A DNA stretch of 64,000 nucleotides, from assembly GCA_029964075.1 (NCBI GenBank), contig CM057136.1, forward strand, positions 12,152,001 through 12,216,000, written 5' to 3'. Source of the DNA: Patiria pectinifera. Taxonomy: Eukaryota > Echinodermata > Asteroidea > Valvatida > Asterinidae. The notes beneath the pieces are model-generated. The model was not told the origin of the DNA. It saw only the letters and a program-made list of their open reading frames with translations, and did no database searches. Made by a program: the position numbers and the translations under genes. Positions 1 to 10,892 of this stretch are shown in pieces; position 1 is the stretch's first letter, and each line of letters starts with the position of its first letter.

Positions 1-2489
1 GCTGGGCCGAGCGTTGTACGAGTGCCGTGGCTTACAGCCCACGTGTGCGTTACGCGCCTGTCTGACTTGATTATCTCTGGCTACGAGATTTACCAACAAA
101 CCAGCCGGAGTCTGCCGAGTAGACATAATGGGTGCACAGACCGTGACGTGTGAGAAAATTGAAAAAAAGAAAATAAAATAAATGATAAACCCCGACTCGT
201 ATGCAAGACAACCAGTGGATGACAAAATTCAATTTGAGATAAAAAAAATAGATCAAGTATTGAAATGTAAAACAGTGCATGGTGCTACTGCTTTCACACC
301 CACCCCTCCCCACTTTTTTGTAAGGTTCAATTTTATATATTCATTTATTTAAACGGTTATTCACGCGCAGTCGTTCAGAGTAAAACAAGTCCCCAATAGA
401 AAACGTGCATTCTGAGCCGTGTTATTCACTTGGGTCAATATTGGTCAAGACCCCCATTGGTTTGTTAACAGTACGCCAGGCGGTGAGGAAGGAAATTTTG
501 ACCATTTGTGACCTCTTAAATAGCAGGAGGGTTAATATGTATACATATATTCAATGATGCATTGTGGGGTCTGGTGATGAGTCAGCCGTAGTGGCTATGC
601 ACAGATTTAGGCAATGTCCGAGACAGTCATGGCTATCTGTGGCTATGGCTGTTGAGTGTTGGGTGACAATCGCCAAAAAACAAAAGCCGTGGCCTGAAAA
701 CGGATTGGGCCACAAGTCCGCACCAAACACTAAGATAAATATGTGACGTGACTACACCAGCCGACTTGCTGTTTAAGTCATGCCCACCCACTCGTGCGTA
801 CCAGTTAGTATATTGGCAGCCAGTCAGCGGTGAAATTTTCTTGTCACGAGCAGCCACTTCTACCACCCCCTCCCCTCCACCCCGACCGAAAAGGGGGTGA
901 TTGAAAAAGAAGAAATTAAATCCACATCTCGCGGTTAGAATCCTCCTTGCAATCATAAGCTAGGGAAGGAAGGGGGGGGGGGTGTTTCTGAAAATGCACT
1001 TTTCTAATTGTGGTTAAATTGGTCGTGACGAACAATGCCAAAGATACATAATTGGCTTTGGAGGAGACTACATGTACCTCGTCTTCTAGATTTTTTTATA
1101 TTTTTTTTTGGCTGCTTCTTTTTTTTTTTTTCCCCATTTTTTTGTTGGTTGTCTGGCTGGCCCCGTTGAACGTCAAGACAGCGAGCTCAAATCTTTAATC
1201 AAGTTAATGCAGGGTGATGGGTTTGGCAGCCCGTGGTCAGACCGTGCGTGAGTAACGTGTTGAAAATAGCCAGAGTTGTGATTGGGGATAGGGGAGGGGG
1301 GAAAAGGGGGGGGGGGGTTTCTTTGTAACTGCATTGACAATAGAGGGCAGTCTTCATCTTTTCTCTAGCTGTGGAGTCCGGATTTATCGACACAAGATTG
1401 TCCAGTGGTGCATGCATGCAGTCTTGTGTCAAGTGATTATTCTTATGACTTAGTAAGTTAACCACTTGTTGTTAACAATTAAATAAAACCTTAGCCGACT
1501 TGCCCTAAATTTTTGTTATTTATTTACCTCTTCATTTCTTGTTTCCACTGCCAATTTGTTTAATCCTGCAAACAGTACAAACTTTACGGCTGCTCCCAGC
1601 TAGCGGATGCTGCGCTTCGTCCCGCTAGTTGAATAAAATGTCCTTGCACTCGTACATATGTAGATTTGTGGCTTGGGATTCTTTCTGTTTTGGCAGAAAT
1701 CAGTAAAATGAGTACCTATGAAAGAGTACGCCCATCTGTTGTGCATGGTGGTAGTCCAAATTAACAAGTGCTCCTGATTGTCATCGACAGGGACAGAGAA
1801 ATCACCGTAGGGATCAATTGGAAATTGGAACCACACAATATCGACTTTCTAAAGAAACGTGTAGATTAGGTTTACGACTGGGAAAAGCTGCAATAGTGGG
1901 TGTCTGGCTGTACAGTTCGCAGATCATATTAGGAAATTATTGATCATATTAAAGCGGTTAGCTGAGCTTCTAAATCCTCTTAACCGTTTTTAATTCATAA
2001 TCCTCAATGAAATAGGAAGCCGGGGTTAACATTAATGAGAGTTAGCGTGACGGTAGGAAAAGAAGTAAAAGGTTGAAATTCAGCCCCAAAACATGATCCA
2101 AATGTGCACGGAGGCGCTGGATGCGCAACCCGTTTAGTCCGGGTCCGAAGCCGGATTGGATGGCATTTGTAATTCACTTTGTTCAATGTTCCCCCGTTTT
2201 GTACAAGTATCATGTGTGGGCATCGTCGTATTTACGCTTGAAATGAAATACACATCTTTGGATGTACATGTTTATAATGTACACTCGGCGTGTTGGCATT
2301 AAGGGACGGATTATTTTTGGCCGAAGCCGTAAATGGCCGAAGTGCGGATGATTTTTGTCATAACCTAATTATGAGTTTGTCTCGCACATGCAATTGAAGG
2401 TGCCTAGCCCCTAGCCAGGGATATCTTGATACACCAGGTAGTGTTCCAACCCCTTCAAATTAACACGTATTAACTTTCATTCTCTCTGA

Positions 2490-3110
2490 TTCAAATCACC
2501 GACGCGCCGGCATCGCGACCCATTTCTCTCTTCTGTTTTTCCTCCGCCTCGGCGAGCGGTAATGCTGGTGGTTTTGGGCTATCCCTGACCTTATTCTGCT
2601 CAGCCAGTCTTAAGTTTCGTCTTGAGTTTCACACTAAGTCCTCCCAGTCTCCCAAACTCTTAAGGAGCAATCTCGTCGACGGCGAGCCAGCAGTTCCGCC
2701 GAATTGAGACAGTTCAACGACCACTACCAGCAGACGACGATTCCGGGTGTTTTTTTTCTTCCTCTTTCTTTCTCCCTTGTGTGTGGAAACATGACTTGCA
2801 CCAACAGATCCGTATCAGATAGTCATTGATGTCAACAGGAGATATCTTTTCGCTCCTCATCTAGCAACGGCGAAATGGCGCGAGACGATTTTCAGAGGGA
2901 TTATTGGCCACTCAACGGGGGCGGGCTGCGCGGTGCGGGAGTCGCGCAAGCAGACGTAGTGGCTCGTCTTGGGGAGTTTGTTATTATTTTGTCTTCTTTT
3001 CTCTCTCTGGGAAAAAGGGAGGGTTGTGTCTCCGTAGCAGCTGATGGATTGATTGGAGCTTTTCAACGCCGGGGTTTTTCCGGTCGGTGCTCGTGGCGTC
3101 TTTGATGTTT
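2490..3110. promoter_or_regulatory. CpG-dense block, possible promoter or first exon
   Basis: A stretch with many CG dinucleotides (gacgcgccggcatcgcgacc, caacggcgaaatggcgcgag, cgggggcgggctgcgcggtg) in a CpG-poor AT-rich background. It could be an internal TCF promoter with a non-coding first exon, or unrelated. No protein match was recognised in its open frames. Confidence 0.25.
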
Positions 3111-3343
3111 ATTTGCTGCTAACACAGCGACTTGTGTGAAGGGGGCTTTTCAGTTGTGTTGCAGTTGTTGTTATTGGGTGAAGTCTTGAAAATCCAATTT
3201 TTTTTTTTACTCCTCGTATTGTTGAATCCATGTCTCCTGATTCATCAGCGAGTTGCGTTTGAGTCATGGTGTCTGGTGAGAAAAGTTTTCTCTGGAGTTA
3301 CGTTACAAAACATATTTCTTTTCATTTTTCAAATTTAATGTAT

Positions 3344-3405
3344 CCCTAACAGTCCTGAATCCTCCAATTTTAGTATGATTTTGCACACCCCCTAGGGAGT
3401 TAGGG
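3344..3405 (+). mobile_element. TTAA-type mini-element, copy 1
   Basis: 62 bp bounded by CCCTAAC and GTTAGGG, containing agtcctgaatcctccaattt. It is the reverse-oriented near-identical relative of the copy at 28310. Flanks are TAT/ATA instead of TTAA, suggesting decay. Confidence 0.7.
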
Positions 3406-3492
3406 ATAAAAAGATATTAAGATAATTGAAAAACAAATATCGCAATTTGATTGGACAGTTTGATTGCATTAAGTCTATTCTTGAACTGAGTG

Positions 3493-3545
3493 ATGGTAAG
3501 ACACTGGAATTGAAGGCCTGAGGTCCCGGGTTCATTTCCTGGTGG
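3493..3545 (+). mobile_element. Degenerate tRNA-like fragment
   Basis: ggtaagacactggaattgaa then ggtcccgggttcatttcctg gives box A/B-like spacing with errors in both. Probable SINE remnant. Confidence 0.3.
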
Positions 3546-4403
3546 TGTCAGATTTTTAAAATGCATTTACAAATGTAATATAAGGGTCCTTCTATAAATT
3601 TAGGGTCCAAAGTGTGACATTCGTTCCTGTCCTTGTCACCTCTGAACTTTGTAATTTGCCATGCAAGTGTCATTTAAAATGACTTCAAACTCATTTTGAT
3701 TTGTTGAGTAGGTCGTTGGCTTCATATAATCACTCTCGGAGGAAGAATTCATACATCGAGGATTGCATCCACAATTCTTAAATCGTAGATGTCAATGTAA
3801 ACAGGGATAGTGAAAAAAAGTGGACTCCAAAAATTATAGAATCACCCATATTGAAATCCGATTAGAATTTCAAGTTTGAAAACCCAGCAATATCTCTACA
3901 ACATCATTCGGTGGAAAAAGAGATTTTGTCTGATTTTTCCTTTGCCTTTCTTAATCACGAATATCGTCTTCCTTTTGCCGGTCAGTCACCCCACCGTTTT
4001 TATTTCCGTTCCGTCGTCAATAAAATATGGCGAGGCGAGGAAATCTCGACACCATAGGTGGCGAGCCATCTGAAAGATCGGAGGCTCAGATGCCTCTGTT
4101 TGTCGTCCGTCAGTGCGGGGCTGCGAGTTACGGGGTGGTGGGCTGTCGAGAGGCTGGCCCTTCTGCTGACGGAGGATCAGGCGTCGGGACGCCAGGCCGA
4201 GAACTTGAGATGAAAAGCTGGTTTTCTTTGTTCGGTTTGTAAAATCAATACGAGATTCGCACTTGCTGGGAGCACGTCGTCATTTTCTTCGCTAGCATTG
4301 CCAGTTTGTGCTGCACTCCGAGACAGTGTATCGAAATACATGTAGCTTGATGATTGGCCAGAAAAATGCTTGAGGTCTCTGTGATTGGTTGGCCAGAACA
4401 AAA

Positions 4404-4548
4404 CAGGCATGCAACTTTTCCTTGGATCTGCTGATTTCCTCGTTTTTTACTTCTCATGAATGCCATTACAAAATGAAAAACACTGCACAAAGTCTTGTGT
4501 GATTTGAAATTTCCTCGTTTTTTTTCTAAATTCCCAGTTGCATTCCTG
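4404..4548 (+). mobile_element. TIR family A copy 1 (caggcatgcaact)
   Basis: 145 bp with ends caggcatgcaact and agttgcattcctg, a non-autonomous inverted-repeat element. Interior motifs ctgatttcctcgtttttta and aaaacactgcacaaa recur in the other copies. Confidence 0.8.
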
Positions 4549-5189
4549 ACAAAAGAGATGACACTGTGGCTTTGTATTGTATTATTTTAAGCCCTTCAGA
4601 TATCAAAAGAAATGTTCACATGAATGGTTCCTGGCACTTATTTTTAATTTCTCATTTAAAAAGTATATCAAAGATAGGTTAAAGAATAGAGGACTTTTTA
4701 AGCATTTATTGCAACTTGATAGAAATTAGGATAACTTGAACATTTTCGTTCTTAATTTCAAAACTAACACCTCAAATATTACATTTAAAGCATATATTAA
4801 TGCGATGCCAATTGGTTTGTACATTGTAAATTCATGTACGCGTATATATTCTGTGCGAAATAATCTGGGCCCAAGTCGTTTCTTGTGAACAAGCGTCGAG
4901 GGAAATTTCACAAAATTGTTTGTAACCTTTCCCTCTAAATCTGCCCCAAATCCGATATGTAGTGTGGCTCGCCTATGTCAGATACAATACTCAAGAGCCC
5001 AGCCTCTATCACTGTACTTAGGACCAAGATGCTGGCAAAAGATTTTCTATGAAAACATCAAGGTGATTTCAAAGGGCAAGGAAATATTTTTTGGGTTTTA
5101 TTTTTTGGTAAAGGGAAGAGAAATTATCTTGTTGACCAGTTACAACTGGTTAACTACCCCCCCTGCCCCCTAGGCTTACCTCCATCCTC

Positions 5190-5525
5190 AATCCCAAAAT
5201 TCAAAAAAATTTTCAAAATTTCGCCTCAATTTCAATTTTTCAAAATTGTCTCCTGTCAATCTCCTCCTCATCAAAAAAAATCCCTTCTCATCTCAAAACT
5301 TATCCACTCACTTTCGTGTTTAGGATAAGGATAACAAATCCCAAAAAATCATCAGAAAGTCATCCTCCAAAATGCATTCATCCTTCATCCTCAAAAAATC
5401 CTCAAAATCTTGTGCTTCATTTCATTCTCATCCTCAATCCATCCTCCCAATGTTCTTCAATCTTCAATCATCAATCATCCTCCATCCTCATTTCATTCAT
5501 CATCCATTCACATCACATCCATCTC
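5190..5525 (+). repeat. T/C/A low-complexity tract (tcctcaa, catcctc)
   Basis: Imperfect short-period repeats of tcctcatc and tcaaaa with almost no G. Open frames here are compositional and not coding. Confidence 0.75.
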
Positions 5526-5527
5526 TA

Positions 5528-5582
5528 GAATCCTCCAAAACCGCCAGGAGGATTTTGGAGGAGTGAGGTGGGTTAGGGTTAA
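5528..5582 (+). mobile_element. TTAA-type element, partial copy 4
   Basis: Contains agaatcctccaaaa, its inverse ttttggagga, and ends GTTAGGG followed by TTAA (5579-5582). The left terminus is not recognisable. Confidence 0.4.
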
Positions 5583-8500
5583 TGTCTTGGGATGGATCTT
5601 AACTTTGTCCGTCCATGGGTCATCCTCTGTAGGCAAATAAACAGCAGATAAATTAACGAATGGTCAAGGACTGGTTATCACAACTGTTGAGAATGTTTCA
5701 GGCTTTCTTCTTTCAAGATTTGGTTTGTGGAGGGATGACACAACACAGTAGTTTAAGTAACTTAAATAATCTAAAGTTTGACCTGAGGTAAATTACCCGT
5801 ATCTTCTAGTCACTTCTGGGTTCTGTCTCAGCAGTGCTGTGTTCTTGTTCTAAGATGCAGTACGAAAAAGGAATTTTTTTAAAATATTGTGGCGTCATTT
5901 TACCAAACCATTTAGTCTTGCAGCAAGTTCTTTGTTTGACTTTAACCGAGCGATTGAATGAAGTTGAGGTCAAATTTTTCATCAATTTTCTTTAGCTGTC
6001 AATTCTCCAATATTTTCAATACGTTATGAATTGTAGGTCTCATTTTGGCTTCATTACATCACTTTGTTGCATTTTGTCAGCTTAGCCCAGTTAGAAAAAC
6101 AGCATATTTTCCCCCTCAAAAGTACTTAAAATGTGGATGTTCAAAAATGTACGGTATGTACACCGTATCCATTCTGGTGAATTTGTTTAAGGTCCGCTTG
6201 CATACTCTGTGTACAGTATTATGTCACCCACCGGTAGCAGTAACATGAGATGTAATAACAGAGATGTAATTGAAAAATACACGCAAACTATGATTAAGTT
6301 ACGCATGAGACTAAACAATTACGGCATGTGTAGTTAATGTGAAGCATTAGTAAGCCCTTAACATGATTAGACGTGAACATGAAAAAAACCAGGGGAAAAA
6401 ATCAGAAAAAGGAAGAAAAAAATCGCTAGATGAAGACGATAACAAGAATTGCAAGCTATGACATCAGTGCGTTTGTAATCCCCACACAATGCGCATCCTG
6501 TCCAGTGAATGTCTAATGTGCGTACGCAGGGCGGAAGCCGTAGTTTTTTCTCCCCCGTCTTCTTTTTGTCGCGAACGTCTTAGCACAGCTGGATTGACTG
6601 TGATTTACCTAAGGAGATTGGGGGATTACATCGCTGGGGCTTTGCCCGGTCAGAATATTTTTTTTTATTTATATTTTTGCCATTAAACACGTCTTAGGCG
6701 TCAAGGTCGATAAGGTTATTTTCTTATTTTATCCGTACTCAATTTTTTATATATATTTTTTTTGGTGGCTTTTGTGATTGCGTGTACATGTACATGCTGG
6801 TTTCTCGCGCCGCAGCGGTGCTTTCGCGCTGGCTTAGTACCGACTGTGTTTGTTTTGATAATGCGCGGAGGAAGCCGTACCAAAAAAAAAATTGGCTTTG
6901 TTGGGGCGGGTGACTTCTGGCGGTTTGGCAGTCACCGATTACTTCTGCTTCTGCTCCCCTGTTCGTGCCCGTTAGTTTGAAGAGCACGGTTCACCACATA
7001 TTGAATGAGAAAGCTTCTTTTTGAATTTATGTACTTATGTAGTTCATGTTTGCTTCTTTTTTTACCGTTTCTGGGTTTTTGAGTTTAGTTGGGCTTTTTT
7101 GTACATGTGCCTTTATGCTGTAAATGTGCCTTTTTGCTGTAAATGTGTGCGTGTACCTTCTTTGGGTCAGTTAGCTGTTTTTTGTGTGAATTTTTGTATG
7201 AAAGGACAAATCTGAACAATGCTTGCATTTGATTTTTGCCCCCATTGTTCACGGATGCAGCTGGCACGAAATAATGTTCTTTTTTGGGGGCACATTTGCT
7301 GCTGTGGGGTTTGGTGAACTGTGGCATGGAGATGTTCTATTGAATCCAACGGTGTTGTGATTTGAATTTAGGTGGGATTACATGTTACTCAACAGAATAC
7401 ATGTATGCAAAATTTACGATGCTGTTGAAGAGGCAGAAATATATTTTAGAGAATGGCTGAGTGAGGTGGTGGTTTTTATAGCCACTTTATAGACTTCCGT
7501 GTAGCAAGTTACTGGTTCATTTACGAGTCACACATATTGCTAAATCATGTATTTATTAAAAAGTTATGTTTTTATCTGCTTGATCTGCGGTTACATTCAC
7601 CGGCCTGGAGGTTGGAGGGGAAAAAATTGTTTCTTCGTCGGTGCCAAACCGGAATGTCACGCAAACGCACACCCAACCCCGTGCCCTTAAGCAGGCTATT
7701 CAACGGTCGCGCTCCAGTGATCGGTTGAAAAATACATGAGATGGTGGGACTTGTGACTCGTTCGTCATTCAGGGACGTGTTTCAATTTGTCAGGGGTTGG
7801 GCTGGCTGGCATGCATGTTGGCTGACATGAGCTCGCAAGAGCAAATCCATTCATGAAATCCATTCATGAAATCCATTCATGGTCTGATTCAGTTTTAAGT
7901 TGAAGTTCGCTCCGATCAGAACAAGTGAGATTTTTTTTTAGAGTTTGGAAACGTGAGACACCTGTATGAATCTTAATTGCTTTTTGGGTTTTTTTGAAAA
8001 GCATTGATAATTGAAATCGAATTCTCAAATGTATACTGTTATTTGAATCTGTAAACCTGAGAAAGGAAAATACTTTAATACTGATGTTAATTTTTTCTCT
8101 CACTTACTGATGTGCAGTGGTGTAGTGAGAAATTTTTAACTGTAACTTTTGAGTCTATCCCCCTTAGAGTGATTTACTCTGAACCTTCCTCACTTGTGCA
8201 TAATCCAACACCACATTGTAACTCAACACCAAAACTGTTGGACTCTGATTATGGTGGTATGCCTGACCCCATGTAAAGCATAATCAGTTTACTAGTGCAG
8301 TACTCACTCCAACAGACTCCAACAAAACATGCAGTTGGATTTTGAAGGGTTGGGGAAGATGGGGGTTTCACCAAATGTCTTTCCCCCAAAATTTGAATGT
8401 GCCGAATAACCGTGCTGATGGTGAAAGCCACATTGGCATTACAGTACGCCACACGCAAGCAGGCCGTGTGCAGAGAGCGCACCAAGCGCGTTGATCAAAT

Positions 8501-10307
8501 ACGTGGCTATACTTCCCTTCATTCCCCCTCCCTTTCCCTAACCCCTTTTTTTTTAAAGACTTGGTCATGGGGGTGGGGTCAACCCCCCCCCCTTCCCCGC
8601 CACTGCCGATGTGTCACAGCATAGAGTAGATTTTAGAGAAAGTTCTCACAAACTTTATGGGGTCTTTTTGTCACTCGATCTCAGTTCATTAGGCCACCAT
8701 CTGTACAGCGAGCCACACGTCAATGTTCCTCAACAACATTCACCGAACATGAAAAGTGCAAATGTTCACGGAAGGTGCAAAAACGTGGAAATTGTTGAAC
8801 TCGGTTCACGCAGCGCTGCCATTAGGGCTCGTCTGTGATACGCCGGGAGAAAGAAAGAAAAAAGTCCGCACAGAATCAGATTGTGTCAAGTAACTGGAAA
8901 GAACTTCCGCTTGCCTTGAAGTAGACAACAGAACGGTGCTGCTACAATACAAACATGGGAGAAGGGTGGTGGGGGGGGGGTGACAATGAATGAAAAGTCA
9001 ATGTCGTCGGAGCTACAGTAGTCGATGCGGTTTCGCACAGCCGGTGCTGGACGATATTTTATATTGACAGATGTGCCATGTCATTGCAGTTGAAAGAACC
9101 CAACTGCGCATAGCGGGTCCTTCCATTCTCTGCATTGTTGTCCCTGGCATCCCCCCTGCGTGCTGCGTGATCAGTGCTAACACCATAAATCAGCTCGCTG
9201 TGCAAAGAGCCAAAAGTGTAAAAAAAGAAAAAGAAGAAAGGGCTTAAAAGTTCGCAAAAGAGAGGAGCTGTACTTTTACTCCTGACGCACCATTAAGCTA
9301 AGAGATCAAAAGTACAGTGGGGTTAATAGTGGAGAAGGCATTCATGTAAAAATGTGGCTCTACCAGTACCTAGCCGCGAATGCCAGACTAGAGTTGTATA
9401 AATTTCAAGTTCAGACCTTTGTCATATTTTTTTGTGCCCACAAACTCCCGACAATGTACCGCTTATGAGTGGTCGGTTTTATAACTTTAGTTGCCATTGT
9501 TTCCTTCCACGGCAATTATTTGCTTGAAAGTTGCCTTTTTAAAAAGTTAACCCCTCTGTTTTTGTGTGTGTTTTTTTTTTGAAGTGCCAAGCTTGCCAGT
9601 CGCACATGTGTGGGTGTGCGTGTTTTGTGTGTGTGTGTGTTTGCAGAGGTTGAAAAGATTTAAAATTAACGACCCAGAAATCCATGTTGATTCTACATTG
9701 TAAATCCTGGATTCGGCATAAATCATAACATGCACAGATGGTGCCATGAGAAAGCAGCAAAGCGCTTTAAGAGAGACATCATTGTCAAGGATACGAGAGT
9801 TTTGTATCGGTCGGAAAACTACTGTCACCTGATTTTTATTTATTAAAAAAATCCAAAGTCACCTGTTAAAAGATTAGAGGCTACTTACCGGTACTGGTAG
9901 GGTTAGAAACCCCCCAAAATAAACATGTTTTTTCTTCTTCAAAATTGGCTTCTGATGCCTCAAGTTGACTTCCTGTTGTTGTACATGTACTTTATGACGA
10001 GTGTCGTGATGCAGATTTTCGTATTTCGATACTGTATGCGATACTTGCGTATTGCGATTATCGTAACTTGTGATGTACATGTACATTATCCGGTACATGC
10101 ACAAATCCTAGAAACGAATGCACACAAAAAAGGTGGAGACATCACCATGGCTCTCTTAGATGAGTGACTACCTCATAAAACACAGACAGGATAACTTAAG
10201 GAGAGTGCAGAAAATATTGTATACTTCTAAGGTTGTTACTTTCCCTTTCCTTTTTGCCTGTGTCTCTTTCTGCATCTGATGGTACTACCGGTAGTAAATA
10301 TTGAAAT

Positions 10308-10542
10308 GGGCAATTCCACGGTTACTCACGTTACATTTTTGATGTACTTATGAGTTTCCTTGGGCTGTAATATCCTTACTGAAAAGGTTTAATAACTGTT
10401 GTCCCCATGGTAGATAGAGTAGACCTAGACCTACATGTACCTAAGCACCAAAGATGACATCCAGAAAAATGTGTTATGTACCGGTATGATAAACAAGACG
10501 CACAAAATCGGTTTCGTAACGTGAGTAATCGTGGAATTGCCC
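10308..10542. mobile_element. TIR element with 27-bp ends
   Basis: 235 bp bounded by gggcaattccacggttactc (10308 onward) and its inverse ending at 10542. The 27-bp arms differ at one base. No coding capacity. 205 bp upstream of TCF exon A. Confidence 0.85.
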
Positions 10543-10747
10543 AGATGAAAAATGAATAATACTGCTACCTAAACTGCTTACTGATGACCGCATTGACCTG
10601 AAATACAAAATGTACACGGTATACAAATCCAAAAAAAGGTTTTCCTCTAGAAGTGTTTTTCACCCAAAAGCAAAATCAAAATTTGTTTTGCATGTTAGTG
10701 TCATCTTTGACTTATGCGGAATGTTCATCTTGATCTCTCCTCTACAG

Positions 10748-10892
10748 GCGAGCAAAATCTCCATGGTGCACCCCAGCGGGCCATACCCACCTTCTCTGGC
10801 CCACCTGATGATGTACAATCAGGACCACTACCCGCCGGGAACCCCTCCCCCTCCCCATCTGGCAAGCGCCATAGAAGTCGACGCCAAAACAG
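10748..10892 (+). CDS. TCF7L2: TCF/LEF exon A (context-dependent region)
   Basis: The acceptor follows ctctacag and the donor is gtaaac. It enters in phase 0 and leaves one base over. It encodes [19 protein letters not shown] and ends in DAKTG, matching the MMYNNEHF...PGTPP...KTG block upstream of the HMG box in vertebrate TCFs. This is the most 5' exon recognised. Confidence 0.9.

Larger units (their letters stand above)
1..10747. other. Upstream region or intron of TCF, no exon recognised
   Basis: Both strands were scanned for the beta-catenin-binding N-terminus and the exons that usually follow it; none was recognised. The reading frames present are short and lack codon character. It is AT-rich with homopolymer tracts, T/C-rich low complexity (5190-5560), tRNA-like relics and small inverted-repeat elements listed separately. 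Confidence 0.5.

Noticed and set aside
2875..3105. MARDDFQRDYWPLNGG... as a TCF first exon
   Set aside because: Coincides with a CpG-rich block but has no similarity to the TCF N-terminus and no clear donor in phase; kept only as a possible promoter.
3344..3405. Interstitial telomeric repeats (CCCTAA/TTAGGG)
   Set aside because: Only single CCCTAAC and GTTAGGG motifs at element ends with TTAA flanks; not tandem.
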